Shown one piece after another: positions 32,373-45,900 of a stretch of 64,000 nucleotides of DNA. Under the pieces are notes generated by a model. It had not been told where the DNA came from. It did no database searches and saw only the letters and a program-made list of their open reading frames with translations. The position numbers and the translations under genes were made by a program. This DNA comes from Chelonoidis abingdonii (taxonomy: Eukaryota; Chordata; Testudines; Testudinidae): NCBI RefSeq assembly GCF_003597395.2, contig NC_133773.1, forward strand, positions 124,260,062 through 124,324,061. The letters are read 5' to 3'. How positions within the stretch are numbered: position 1 is the stretch's first letter; each line of letters starts with the position of its first letter.

Positions 32373-35300
32373 TATTTTGAAACTGAAGAACCTGACACTC
32401 AAAATGGTTGAAAAACTGGTCCAAAGACACAAACACAGCAAGTGAGTGGCAGAGGTAGGAACAGAACCTGGGATGTGGGGTGATCCTGAAACCCTTATTG
32501 ACATAAATAGTCTCACTGAACTCAGATAAATGAGGGCTGGAAGTTCAAGTCTCTGAAATCTCCCAGCCTCTGCTCCTGGGCCCCGTCCACTAGATCAAGC
32601 TGCTTCCCTTCATAATTTACAGAATGCCACCTCTGTGGGCCTGATCTTGCACTTTGAAAAATGGCTCGTGCTCACTACTGTCAATGAGGAATTCATGAGA
32701 ATATATCATGGCCCTATTCCACATTCTAGATGTAGCAAACCCAGCAAACCCTCATATAGTCACGTGAGGACCTATCTGCAGAAGAGATGTTAGTGGGCCT
32801 TCAGAGAAAGAGAGATGCTTATTCCCCCTACATGTGATAGTTTTTGATCCAGTCACACTCAGGGCCTGATTGTCCAAGCACTCCAGATGAGGAACTTCCA
32901 TGGAACTGCCAAGGGATTCCTGCCAGTAGAGTAGGTGGAAGATTAGTCAGTCTTAACATGTAAGCTCTTTGGAGACAGGACTCCTCTGCTTTGATCTGTG
33001 CACTGCTGAGCACATTATTATTGCTCATGGAGCACTAACAACAACAAATACCTTCAGCATCTGCTGAGATGTGGGTCTAGCCTGCCACCTACCCATTCTA
33101 GTAACTATATTGAATAGCATGTGTAGGACTTTAGCATAGCTCTCAAAATCTACACAGCAGCAGTCTGAAAGGAAAGAGGGGGAAGGTTTTCAAAGGGAGC
33201 AGAGTGACGTGTCTGTGTGAGATGTCTCATTTGTAGGCCCCATTCTCCAGCTACAAGCTATTGACTGCAGGGCTGTAAGAAGAACAGGAGCCTTTCCCTC
33301 TTCCTAAGGGTGGAGTAAGGATTTCTTTTAACATAACTACTATTCCCATCTATTCAGGTAGTGCTCAGGATCTGCTGTAAGTCACGTTCTTTAAAGCCAT
33401 ACCTCATCTGCTCTGGCTCCTTGAAATTTTTACTCTGAGAGTAGTTTTATCATAAGTGCACTTTTAATTATCTTCTCATGATAGCAATTACAAGGAACCT
33501 ATGGGCAGGAGAGGTGTGATTCCACGGTGAACAAACATATGTAGAAAGAAGAGTTTACTTTCCATTCCTGTTGGACCAGCTTGAGCACCTGCTCTGGTGC
33601 TCAATTCTGCTGCTTACCACTTAGCCACTGCTTAACTCTGTGCAGGATCAGCCTCTGTATGGTAAAACAAAAGGACTATAGATTTGCAGTTACTGATGAA
33701 TCTCAAAAACTTTGGTCTGGTTTGATAAGTATGCAATCTGAATTGTATCAGAACCTCTCGAATCTACAAAATTGGGCTGGTGTCCCATGTGAGAAGTTTT
33801 TTATGTAAGATTTTCAGTAGTTTTTGCATCATGTTAAACCTGCAGCTTTTCTAATTCCATACAAAAGAAGGATGCAAAAATGAAAAATAAGACTAAGATT
33901 TTCAAAAAGCATGTGCTGAACATTAGGCTCCTGGGCCAAGATTTCTAATGGGAGCTGTCTGCTTAGCATCTTTGAAAGCCACGTTACTTATGGGTTTAAG
34001 AGCCTCAAATTTAGGCACCTATTTTTAAAACTCTTCATTTACATATTGAAAATGAAGGAGAGTTTTTTGAAACTCACAAAGCATTTGAATTTGTTAACCC
34101 TTTTACAGGTCAAAGAAACATTAACCCTTAGCTATCTGTTTATGACAGGATCCTACAGGGGAAAATAGCTACTCCTGTCCCAGCATCTGCCATGTAAATA
34201 ATAGCATAAGATGGGTACCCCAACCATATTTTCATCAACACTAAAAAATACATTTCCTTGCTAGTACCATACAGAACTGCTTCAAACAGGTCTCAGTCAG
34301 TATTAATTAATCTCAGGTGATTTCTTGTTTTACCACTGTTTGCGTGAGGTTAGAAACTGCTCATGATGCATGCCAGTGGTGTCATAAAGTAACCAGTCCT
34401 TTGTCCTTTGGGCTGTTTATTTTAATTCTGGAAAACAATACCTGTGAGCAAACAGAGAGAAGTGGCAGTGGGCGATGGTAGGAACTCACATACAAAGCAA
34501 CAGCAGCCATACCTCTCAAAAGAGTATTTCGTTTCCATTCAAGTAAAACTTTGCTATATTCTATAGACTGAAAGTGCACTATAGAGTTTTGCCTCATGTG
34601 CCTGAATCCACATGAGCGCCAAACAGCTATTCCTGTACCAACATCGCTTTGAACTACTGTTCTGATGTGCTGGCACTCTCACCTGTGCTGAGAGGCTGGG
34701 ATGAAAATATTATTGGCACCAAACGATTACTGATACTACTAAAAAGCACCGGTCAGGCTTCTAGGGCTAAAAACATACCCCCACATTCATTTGGTTTGCT
34801 TTAGTGGAAGCTCTTTAAGAGAACAGCTGGGAGAATTTTGGTTGGTTGAACATTTTGTCATTGCTGTACCAAACCAGCTCGCCTGCCAAATGTAGCGCTG
34901 CTTTTGAAAACTATGCTGCTGTTACAATCTCAGGCCCCAATTCTGCAGTTTGCATGACCAGATCATTTCCCCTGCCTGGAGCCCTTTTCATGGTTCTTTC
35001 TCCCACCCCAAATCAGACCTGGACAGTGCAGTCTTCTCCCTACTTAACCTGCCTGAGATATAGGCCTGTATGATGACAGAGTCACCAAAACTTAGTCAAG
35101 GCAAGATGGACATGATGCTGGTGAAGTAGGGAAAACTCCTGGATGAACTGGTAGGATCTCTCTGATACCTCTCTTGAAGCGAATCTGCCCACTTTTTGTC
35201 AAGTACTTTCAAAATGTATAGGTTGGTTGGATTCCCATTTGCTCTAGTAGGGGTGGGTGGCAACGAAGACCCCTTTGCATTTTTCTTTCCATTATGAACC

Positions 35301-36384
35301 TAGCCATAGATAATCATGGTATTGTTATTTTTACCATGCACCATGGTGCTGCAAGATCCAGTTAGCGTGGAACACAGCATGCTACCAGCATTAGCCATGT
35401 AAACAGTACACATGTGCCCTGGACCTGGCACTAATTCCTTTCTTTGCTACCAGGTGAAATTCCTGACGTTTATTTTAATCTATAAAGCCCTACATGATCT
35501 GGGTTCTGGCTGCCTTAGAAAGACCTTACTTCTGCCCAGTTGAAGTAGTTGCAGTTAACTGTCCTGTGGCTTAAACTCCTGAAAGCCAATGTTAGGGCAA
35601 TTTCAGTCATATTTGGGTGAATTTTGGTAACATAATATGTAGACAGTTACCTGGGCTTTAATTACAGTAACCTGGGCAATGCGTAGGTTTAGCTAAGCCT
35701 CTGTACTCTCTGCTCAGTAGAATATGTTTTAACACAATCTCCATCTCATTCCTTTTCCTTCTTCACACTGATCCCACAGAACCCTCCCTTGGCCATGTAG
35801 AACAGGGTGAGAAAAATGAGAGAGTAATAGAATGAGAGAGAAACATAAACAGCTTTCTTATTTATGTGCCTGGCTAATCTCCACATACACCTACCTAATC
35901 TGGGCACAAAATGTGACCTTTATGCATCTATACATGAATTTATGGTCAGTTTTATAAGAATGCTGCTTTGTAGTAAAGATAGTTCTTAAGATACAGTTGA
36001 ATTACATCAGCGATGACAGCAGCCCATTATTTGAAACCCAGAGGAAATACCATTAAGCAAATGTACTAAATCTGAATACATCAGCTGAATTTTCCAAAAA
36101 ACTTTACTCAATACAGAATGTCTATATTGCTGAGGCATAGTTAGTGAAGACACCATAGAGGTTTAACCCAGTGCTAGCACTTATATGGATGTCTTGTATT
36201 CTAGAAATGCAAACAGATGTCACATAAATTATCCCACTCTTAATATTCACCTATTATCGAGAACTACATTTTATTGATATTGTAACTTAGTAAATATGGC
36301 CCCAAACAGACAAATCCTTGTGCATGTGCTTAACTTTATGCACATGAGTAACCCTAGTGAAGTCACTAGAAGAGGTAAAGAATG
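32373..36384. other. Unassigned stretch with a few fossil repeats
   Basis: About 32385-32470 looks like a worn MIR in minus orientation (ggcagaggtaggaacagaac). About 33925-34025 is a caatgg-like fossil. About 35465-35525 (ataaagccctacatgatctg) resembles an L2-like 3' coding tail. I see no gene. Confidence 0.4.
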
Positions 36385-36560
36385 AACTAGGGTGCTAATC
36401 TGAGATTTTGGAGGCCTGGGTTTAATTCCTGCTCTGCCACTGGCTTCCTGTGTGACGCTGGATAAGCTACTTAACTTGTCCATGCCTCAGTTCCCCATCT
36501 CTGCAATGCAGATAATGGTACTTTCCTACTGACAGCAGTGTTGTGAGGATAAGTAAATAC
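36385..36560 (+). mobile_element. MIR SINE (plus)
   Basis: B box ggtttaattcc, then ctgctctgccactggcttcc, tgtgtgacgctggataagct, acttaacttgtccatgcctc and agttccccatct, followed by ttgtgaggataagtaaatac. Close to the MIR consensus over nearly the whole core. Confidence 0.85.
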
Positions 36561-36600
36561 TATAAAAAAGGGGGAATTGCTCAGAAACTATGGTAATGGG

Positions 36601-37427
36601 TGTGACATTGTCATACCAGCCGTCAGCTCATGCCAAGGCACCTCGGTTTCAGGTGAACACTGACCAATACATAGCCAGAACCAGTCTGGAAGACAGGTAT
36701 TAGAATTATTATTATACCTTATGAAATGCTTGTAAATTGTTCCATGCATTAATCTCACTTATAATATCTGTATCCCATGTTATAAGGTAATATTTAAGTG
36801 TTTGCATTATAAACCTCCGTAACTACAAATGCCTCCCGGGTTATGCAAACCCAACTTATACAAATCCGCACTTACACAAAAAGTTCCGTAAGCTAGAAAT
36901 AGTTGTGGTTTTTTTTCGTAATTGTCGGGTATACATTTCCAACTTATGCAAAATTCAAGTTATGCAAGGCGTTCTGGAATGGAATGCTTGCATAAATCTG
37001 GGACATCTGTATCTAAATCACCAAACAGGAGAAAGATATTAGCTAGTGGGAAACACTGGCTTCCAGCAGAAGATGTTATGTCCTGTCCAACAGGTAAGGC
37101 CCAACGTCATGAGACACACTATTGTGGAGTGTTAAAGGGGACAAAAGACCATTGAATGCTCTTCCCTCTTCCTTGGAGATAAGTCTTGCAAGTGAATTCC
37201 TCCCATTGGCTGAGAAGCACAACGGGGAACAGGATAAAACCACCTAACAAGAAGAAACTGTATCTCTATGTGTTTTGGATTTTTGAGGGCAACATTTTCT
37301 AGGCATAAGCAAGAGATTCCCAGGGTTTAGCCTGGGACACATAGAGCTTGCTTATTATTACCTTTTGAAACTTAAGACCATAGGGTATCATGTAGGGAGC
37401 CGCAAAGACCATGTACCCTCTGTCACA
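36601..37427 (+). mobile_element. LTR-like unit interrupted by a mariner-type MITE
   Basis: Ends tgtgaca and tgtcaca are a perfect 7-bp inverted pair. Leaving out the MITE at 36826-37009 it is about 640 bp. A TATA-like ggataaaaccacc lies near 37230. It starts inside or right behind a MIR tail. No target duplication is visible, so the limits or the LTR call may be wrong. Confidence 0.45.
36826..37009 (+). mobile_element. Mariner-like MITE with TA target duplication
   Basis: Left end caaatgcctcccgggttatg and right end cttgcataaatctgggacat plus ctg are inverted, flanked by TA on both sides (36824-36825, 37010-37011). The interior shows repeated acttatgcaaa/acttacacaaa words and aaaaagttccgtaagctaga, typical of a reptile Tc1/mariner MITE. 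Confidence 0.7.
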
Positions 37428-39960
37428 CTCCTGAAACACGTTTAAATATCTAGATATAAGCAAATCCTTTTTTTAGCTGAAGAGCATTAGGAAAGTGCTA
37501 TGCAACCTATCTAGGTTCCTCTGATGGGAAACAACTGTAGTTGCATTACAGTAAGAATCTGACTACCCCATTAGGATCACATCAGAGAACAAATGTGCTT
37601 AAAATAGAGAACCTCACAGTTCCTCTCTCATGCCAAAGGCAGAACTTCCAGAAGAGTAATAGAGAACAAGCATAGACACAAAAGAATAATGGTGATGGAC
37701 TCTAAAATACTATTTTAAACTGCATACCGTTGGATGTGGAGTCCCAGCCTTAGGCACTGTTGTGAATAACTCTTTATGCAGGGAAATTGTTTTTGAAAAA
37801 TGCCACTCATTTGATTTTTTTTTTCCTCTTACTTACCTGTGATATCAATGTTTGGATCATGTATAAAAGCAAGATCATGGATGACACATCACTCTGCTGG
37901 CAGATACAGTCAGGTAAATAAATAGACTCAATTCATGGAGTCTTGGCACTTATTAACAATTGCTTGGAAATTTCTCTAAGCACTTCCCTGACAGGTACCA
38001 TCAAAAAGCAGTAAGTTTCCCTTTAAGAACAGTCATCTGTGCTGGTGTTATTCAAGCCTCTAGATTTCCCTAGAGTGGTTATGTCACTGTCCTTTCAGCA
38101 CAGAGCCCAAGCTGTGTGGAACAGCTGCAGAGAGAATTTTGAATCTTGGATTTTCCTATGATTTTTCTGCTGTAGGAAACAGATTAATTTCTACCAGTTC
38201 CCTTTATTTTGCTTATTTTGTTTAATCATTGGATTGACAAAATTTTGTGTCTTTCTATCTCACGACCTGTCAAAGCTGATTGTATATGTCTATTGAATGG
38301 CATACTGTGATGGCACAAGTGTATAATTACACAGCAGTTCACACATCTACAAGATTCAGTGTATAACTGCTGCTCCTGCTCGATGCTGATGGTACGGTCA
38401 CTATTAGACAACAACAACAGGAAATGTTCAGTATGTGAAGCCAGCCAACGGGGCACTGTCTCTGATGGGTGTTCTCTGTCTGTGGTACTGAATAAAGACT
38501 CCATTCCCCCACAAGGTCACGCTATCCTCTGATGCTATTGCTGTGACTGAGCTCAAAGGGACCACTGAAAAAACACAATCTCTCCTCTTTTGGGCTTGCT
38601 GTGCAGCAGACAATGTGCCATTAATTATTATCAAGAGCTGTAGCCTTCCCATGATCTGAAAAACGCTTTGTATCCTTCTTGTTAGCCTGCATAAATGTGT
38701 GTGCACCACAGACATGCACACTCCCCATGCTAGGTCTGCCGGCTACTCACAATAGCTCTGGTGTTGGGAGGTGCCCAGCAGGATGTTGTGAATAGGAGAC
38801 ACTGGCTCAGTCACAAGGCTCTTCTTCTTCTCCTGTCTCCTTCTGGTTTGCTGCACTGGGTCCCCGGAGAGTCAATACATGGTTAGCTCTGGTTCCAGCT
38901 ACACAGGTGAAAAAAAAAAAAAGACTGAGGATTTGTCCTGAATTTTCAAGACAGTAGAACATTAATATGGAATCCTCTTTCTCTAGTTGCATTAGTAGCA
39001 GAAAAACACATCCCTGAAACTCAAAATGTGCCCCAGCAGGCCCTTGTCTTGGGCAGATTCAGTAGATCTCAGTCCCATTCATTGTCCCCTTGCTGACTAT
39101 GAAACTAGCCAGATGAGTAAAAGTTGTAGGAACTCTGTTTGCAGCAAAAGATTCTTCCTAACTTAGACTCAATCAAAACTGACTCTATGTGCTCATGCCA
39201 GAAAGTCAGAACCCCACACCACCACCCTTTACACTCTCCTGTCTGGGTCTAGGTTCTGGCTGAGCGAGCAGGCACTGCCGACTCCTTGGAGAGTTAATCA
39301 ACCTGGCTCTTTTCTTGGCTATTAGGGCTGCTTCCGAGTGGCATGAGGTGCTCCCTCCTCATCAAGGCCTGATCATGGTGCCTTTAAAGTACTCCTGTCA
39401 ACAGGCCAAGAAATAAAACCCAGGCTTCTTGTGCTGCATGTCAGCCTACAAAACCACAGAGCAACAAGGCCAGCCATTAGATAACCGAGAATCTTCAAAT
39501 AATTGACACTCCTGATGTTAGGGTTCAGCTGATACACAGTTCGGACAGCGACAGGATGTTGGGTTATTGCAATATGGATTGTGGGATTACTATAATCTTT
39601 TTTCCGGAAGCAGCAGTTCACCTTAAGTACTTTGCTGACAGTTTTGGCATCAGATACAATGGCATCAGAAATACAGTGGTATTGAATAGGACCAAGCCGA
39701 GACAAAAATGAAAAGAAATCTCTACCGAGGTCCCACAGTTTCAGGAGAAAATTCGGTGTCTGCTTAGCGTGTAAGGTCTTTGAAGCATGGCCTGTCTTTT
39801 TCTCCTGTGCTTGTACAGTGCCTAGCACAACAGAACCCTAGTTCATGAATGAGTCCCCCAGGCACTATCCCAAAACAAATACATAATAATAATTAGCTGA
39901 AGTCTGCTCAATCAATGTGGCTTTTTATATTGTGCTTCTCACTGTAGGATGTTGTAACAA
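37428..39960. other. Unassigned stretch
   Basis: A minus-strand frame of 151 codons (39373-39828) resembles no known protein. About 39805-39895 (gtacagtgcctagcacaaca) is a fossil amniote repeat. Confidence 0.4.
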
Positions 39961-39964
39961 GCTC

Positions 39965-40213
39965 AAGTGGCTTGAATTTGAGGCTTGACAAATTCAGACT
40001 CAAGATAAGGTGCAATTTTTTTTTCTCACAGTGAGTAATTAACCACTGGAACAAGTTACCAAAAATGTTTTAAAAATCAAGATTAGCTCCCCCGCACCAA
40101 AAAAGCTCAATGTCAAACAGGAATTAATCCAGGGAACTTCTATGACTGATTCTGTGTAGGAAATCAGACTAGATGATCACAGTGGTTCTTGCTGGTTTTA
40201 TAACCTATGAATC
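39965..40213 (+). mobile_element. Old CR1 3'-end fragment (plus)
   Basis: Worn coding sequence (LRLDKFRLKIRCNF, then a VSN*PLEQVTKN-like part) and the CR1 tail gaaatcagactagatgatca, cagtggttcttgctgg and cctatgaatcc. Several stops. Confidence 0.75.
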
Positions 40214-42189
40214 CAAGCGCGAGAAAACGGTAGAGAGGAACCAGCCAGAGACACCAGATAGTAGAAGCAGGAGCAGAAGCAGTCAAAGCAGGTATCTTTG
40301 GTCCTTTGAACTTTCTATGGTTCTGACTGGACTCTCTGCCCTGTGCTAGTTGGTTATTTGCTCCAACTCCCCCTCTCCCTCCCTCACCATGTCTTCACTT
40401 CAGCTTCACTCCACACCTGTCGCTCTTAGCCGGTCTCCCCCACATCCTCCTTCCCTTCCATGCCCCTCTCCCTTCAGCTGTCTTTCTGAGTTCGATTTGA
40501 GCATGTGGGCAATCCCACCCCTATTCAGCACTACCCTATTAGCGATGTTAAATGTATTAACAAGACCAATACCATCATTGACTTCAAAGTTAAGCATAGC
40601 ATGGGTTACGATGGTTTCCTGAATCTGGGCCTTAGCGCCTGACCCAGCTTCCATTGAAGTGAATGGACATTTTTCCATAGCTTTCAAAGGGTGGTGGGTC
40701 AGCCCTTTAGCTTTTAATTCCTAAGATCACCTGAATATATCAAAATGTCACACGATTGCATTTTCTGCCCTCTTCGTTGTACATGCATTTGGAGACTGGA
40801 GTGCAAGACGCTGGCTTCCAGTGACCCCGTGGCTTTTATGCAGCAGGTTAGGCTCTCTGATTTATTTTCTTTTACTTTCGTGGTAGACTTTTTTGTTCTC
40901 AGTAGACTCCATGCTCATCAGCTAGGCCACGGTCCCTACCAGCCTTGTGTCGTGCCAGGAAACAGAATCCAAAATAAAGGATCTCTTCAGGGGGTTCTAT
41001 CCAGTTAGAAATTACATTCAGTCTATTCACTTCTCCTTGCACGTTCCCGGAGACTATTAAACGTGACAATTAACCAGTTGCTTTGAGGAGAGCGTCTCCG
41101 TGCCTAGCTGAACTCCCGCTGCTTTAGGCAATTGCGTGACAAGGCTTTGGCAGAAATGCACGTGCTCTCCAACCGGCCGGCCCCCAAGGTTTAAGGGATT
41201 ATACCGGCTGAATTATTACGCAAGACTTACTTCTGATCGGCTGCTTAAATAAATAACAATTAATGCCTCCTCCAGGAAACACACACAAACCCGGAGTACA
41301 CCATTCTCCTAACCTGGCAATTCTACAATTCCTAACCTGCTCGCGGACTCCAAATCCCATCACAACCCACTGCTCGCAAACTGCAGTTCTGACTGGTACA
41401 CACAGGAGTTTAAAACAGAAACGGAAAGGGGGGCATTATGAGATCGATGGCAATTATCGCAGCAAATTGCTTCTCGAGCAGTTCTTAAAGAGGCGTGCGA
41501 GCCCGAAAAGCCAGCACCCAATAACGGCCCCCAGAAACACCATGAGAAAGGAGCTGCAGCAGAACTGTAATGCAATATCCCGAGGCCTGGGCAGACGCCT
41601 GGTAAACAGGATCAGCCTTATAGCCCACACTTGGTGCAGAGCATCAGAGGGAAACAAATAGTAACGGCAATAAAAACATCTCTGTCTCTACATCCAGAAC
41701 GGAATGACTATGCCAGGGGAATCGGGACATACGTTACTTCTATAATACACATAACAGCGGTGGGACGGTAAAGCTGTGTTCGTTCCTGAAACAATAACAA
41801 GCGTGATTGTTTCCCCTGTCCTCCTTTCGTAGATGCCGAGAAGAACACAGGAAGACCGCTCTCCTGTATACCGTGTCTTTAAACATACATGGCTTTCGGT
41901 TTAAATCTCCTTGCCACTTCTTTACCCATTACGTTACAAAAGAAGGAGCGCAGAGTTGTTGTATAATAATTGTAGCAAATAAGTCCCTGAAACCTTGCAA
42001 AGTATTGACCTTCTTCTTTCCAATTGCAGGTGTCTGCCCTCTTTTTTCCCTCTACCCCGCCTCTACCAACATGTTCACATCAACAGATGCAGTTTTAAAA
42101 GGGTTTGAGTTGCCTGGAGCGCCCCAGCCCGATAGCCAATTACCCTTCGACCCCTAATACATGTTCACTAAAGAATACAACACCTGTGA

Positions 42190-42283
42190 GAGATGGTCTA
42201 GATAATACTCAGTCCTGCCATGAGTGCAGGGAACTGGACTAGACGACCTCTCCGGGTCCCTTCCAGTTCTGTGATTCTAGGAC
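42190..42283 (+). mobile_element. CR1 3' tail (plus)
   Basis: gatggtctagataatactca, gtcctgccatgagtgcaggg, ctagacgacctctccgggtc and ccttccagttctgtgattct match the CR1 3' end almost base for base. Confidence 0.9.
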
Positions 42284-44379
42284 CATGTTTAGGGTCACTT
42301 CATTTTAGTTCTCTCCCTCCCCCGCACAGAGAAATTGCGCCAAAACAGAATGTCACTTGCCCCTATTTACTTACAAACCCAGTCGAGCTCCTTCTTAGAC
42401 CCTGCAGGTGCAAATACGGAGGATAAAGAATCTGGTTTAGAATCCCACCACACGCAGAAAGGGAATTACGGGTGTGGAAGTGGAGTAGGATTTGGACTCT
42501 GCCTCAAACGCTCTGAATCATGTCGTGTGGCTCATATGATAACCCGGCGGGGTGTTAAATATCAAACAAGTCGAACCATTTGCTGAAGCAGATAAGTGTT
42601 CGAGGTGCGCTCTGCTCTGTAGCATTAAAGGCACATTTAAAAAGAACTGACCCTCTCTTATGCCTTTCACGAAGCTCTAAGGCTCACGGTTTAGGGGCTC
42701 GAATCAACAAGATATGAACGCTACATGTTCAAAGCTAGTCTCCCCCAAGAACCCAACTAACTCCGCCCGTCTCTGGAACCGCTTACCTGGCAATACGTCA
42801 TTTTCTCTTCAGTGCAAACACTTGGGTTGCCTTTGTTTCTGCTCTGGTATATATCACCTGGATTTTTGCTTTCTCTTTTGCATACTCCCCTTCCATTTAA
42901 AATATTTCCCTCCATTATTTCTATCATCAAAGGTATTTCTACGGCACCCAGCGACAGTACTGAACGCAGAAAAGAGCTGTTGGCAGGGTCTTAAGCTACA
43001 TCTGTTATGATTTTCTAGCATTATGTTCCCTTAATCCTGTAGTTTAAAAATCAATGCCAAAAGGGGAAATATTAGCATTTCAGTGTTGCCCTATATTGTT
43101 ACTGTTCATTAAACTGTAACATCGAAGAGATGAGGATTTGGTCAAATGGCCCGCGTGGGGCTCGATGAGTTGCAGAGTTTATTATTAACTCTAATGTTTT
43201 TACTTAATATGGATAAACTTTGATTTTACGAGACTGCTTCTTGCTCTTTTTGTGTTGTTGTTGTTTTAAATTGTCCTATAATAAAACTGACTGTAAACAT
43301 CTTCTTCCACCCCAGGAATCGAATTATTGCCCTAATTGCTATATTAACAATGTCTGTGTCAAGGCTGAGCGTAAATTCCAGCGATTTGTATTTCTCTTAA
43401 CAATAACGGTTAAAATTTTTCCTCGATTGTACCGACCAGTATGAAATTTACAGTAAACACAATAGCACTCCTCAATAGCTTTAAATGTGACTGATAGTAT
43501 ATGTGCATTTTACTTGGAAAATGAGGTCATATCAAAGGCACATACGTTGTATTACGCTGTGAGTATTGCGTATTGGCGATCATCTATAGTGTACAATTAG
43601 CCTTTTAGTCGTAGCCATTTTAGAGACCGTTTCCAATACCTAACCGCCTCTTGAACGTCCTGATGGAGTTTCATCATGATTGGGCACATTTCTATCGATC
43701 GGATTTTGTAGAAAGTAATTGCGCTGAATTCTCCAGCCGTAGCATGATATGATCAGATCTGAATAGGTTTGTCTTCTGCATTCTATCACAAGAAAGGCGC
43801 CAGTTCTGAATATCATGATACTACAGCCTGTATACTAACTGGTTCATTCATGTATAAATAGCAGGCACAGAGAGTCCCTAATGCCTTTTCAGTGCCATCC
43901 CACTAAGAAAGCTAACGCCCTTTCACTTCTGCTATTTAAACAATGAAGGTGTTTACTAAAGCAGTTTAAACACTGAAGTGGTGGCGGATTCCTTCTGCGC
44001 AACAGGCGAGGAAATCCAAAGGGTTGTATCCCTTCCTGGGAGACAAACTAGAAGCAATCGACCTCTGAGTAACGTGCACTTTGGCATCTTTTCTTGGGTC
44101 AGCTATTATTGCCCTCTCCAACAGGAGATTTTGTCAGGGCGGCCAGGGTAACGATTTTTCCCTGAACTTGTGCTAATTAGAGGCCTTGCATCTCTCTCTT
44201 CTCAGTTACCCTCTACCACCAGCTAAGCTTGGCCTTGCGCTTTGATGGAGAAAAGTGGAGAAAGAAAAAGAAAGAACGACCCCCCCCCCAGGTTATACTT
44301 CGAAGATGGCTCACGTGGGGCTCAGTGTTCAGTAGAAGCAGCAGGCTGGGGAGGTGGAGGAGGGAAGAGACTAGTACCC

Positions 44380-45900
44380 CCCGGGTGATGCATGGCTAAC
44401 ACGAGTCAGGTGTGGCTCTGGGCGCTGAGGGGCACCGTGGAGTACAGAACCGGCGGGTACCCAGGTGCTTCTCAATGATGCAGCAGGAGTCCTGGGTTCC
44501 GAAGGGCAACAGGGTGCCCCTGAGACTGCAGAGGTGGCTTTTACTCAGCAGTTGCGGTAAAGTAAAGCAGTAAAGAAGCTGCTACTTCTTATTCCAGGGA
44601 GGCCGTGGCCTGGATCTAAGAGGAAGCCTTCTCTTCTCCTGCGCTGGGGTTGCACCCACCCCTGCCTCTTTCATTGGCTGACCCATATGTCTCGAGCCGC
44701 GTCTCTAGGGGCTCCCCCTTTCTCTCTCTTCCCAGAGTAAGGCCTTGGGCTGGGATCTCCCTGACCCAAGGAGATCGCGTATTGATCCCGAGCGTGGCCC
44801 CGCTCCAAGCAGCAGTGCTGCAGGACCGGCTGGGGAAAGGAAGAAGCAAGACCCAGGAAAGATTTCCTCTTTACTCGTGTCTGCGTCCCCGCTCCCGTCC
44901 CCACCCCCAGATCTTACCCGAGCAAAGCTCAACGCTTTTTTCATGGGGACAAACACAAGCAGCGGGGAGCCATCCATGTCACAGCCTGGCCATTTCTCCG
45001 CGAAGCGCTCAGGGAATCAAGCAATGAGCCGTCCCCTGCTGGGTCTGTGCGCCAGGTTCCCCCCAGGAGAGAACTCGACTAGAGAGGAGAGATAAGGAGA
45101 GGCAGGGTCTGGCCTCTCCCTTGCCCCCAAAGCCAGCCCGCTTGAGGTTTAGCAGAGTAGATGGTGCAGAAAGTGCAGAGAAGGGTGGGGGTGGCAGACC
45201 TGACTTTAGTCACACAGCTTCAGAGCCGGCACATGCTTTGTCATCCCACCGAGTCTAACGGGACTCGAGCCCTTTGTTCTGTTGCTTTCACGGAAATTAC
45301 CGGTGTGGATGCAACTAGCTCCCGTTTTCTCCTGGGTTGAAATCCACGCCCGGCTACCACCACCCAGCTCCCTGGACTGCCACTGGTGCTCAGTAGTTTT
45401 TGAAGGAGGAGAAGGTGGGTAAAAGGCTGATGGGCAACAAAGGCCAAGGTGTCTCTGGTCCCTGTGTCTTGCAAGGGGGTGCGGGACCCTTCCTAAAGCC
45501 CCCACAGTTACGGACAGCCTGGGCGATGGGGGGAGATTTCTCGGCACTCCTTGGCGGAGTGGATCGTTTGGGTCCGGTTCTGGGTTCCTTGCCTTTCTCG
45601 GGAGGAAGGATCCTTCGCTCCGGGCCCTTCCCCTAGATTGCATTGTGCTGGTGGGGAAGGCAGCGGCATGGCAGTATTTGCATGCTGGGGAGTGGGGCAT
45701 CCTGCTGGGGACCACGGCCATAAAGTTGATGCAAACGACTACAAACAAATGAATAACTGAAACCAATCGGTTACCCGACCCACACAAACTCTGTCCCCAT
45801 CTTTCCTCGCAAACTGCAAGCGGACTGGTTTCGTTTTTAACCCTGCCCTGATTGCGGCAAATGCACCCCCTAAACCCGAGCAAGGGGCGTCTAGAGAGCA
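44380..45900. promoter_or_regulatory. Candidate CpG island A
   Basis: GC-rich with frequent CG. On the minus strand, a short frame starting at 44977 (MDGSPLLVFVPMKKALSFAR) runs into a good splice-donor match cgg|gtaagat at 44918/44917. This is suggestive of a first coding exon but unsupported otherwise. Confidence 0.35.

Noticed and set aside
32001..32516. 171-codon open frame on the minus strand
   Set aside because: It spans the hAT MITE at 32112-32364 and its flanks, so it is an accident of the GC-rich insertion.
39373..39828. 151-codon open frame on the minus strand
   Set aside because: No known domain. Its start lies in a fossil repeat, and no splice or conservation evidence is available.
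41454..41657. 67-codon minus-strand frame with a hydrophobic stretch resembling a membrane helix
   Set aside because: It drew attention because it lies in the transposon-poor block, but one hydrophobic run without a signal, partner exon or recognised family is not enough.
45206..45883. 225-codon open frame on the minus strand
   Set aside because: It lies in GC-rich DNA with overlapping frames on the other strand. Composition is rich in Pro/Ser/Arg, no domain or motif is recognisable, and there is no splice or homology support.
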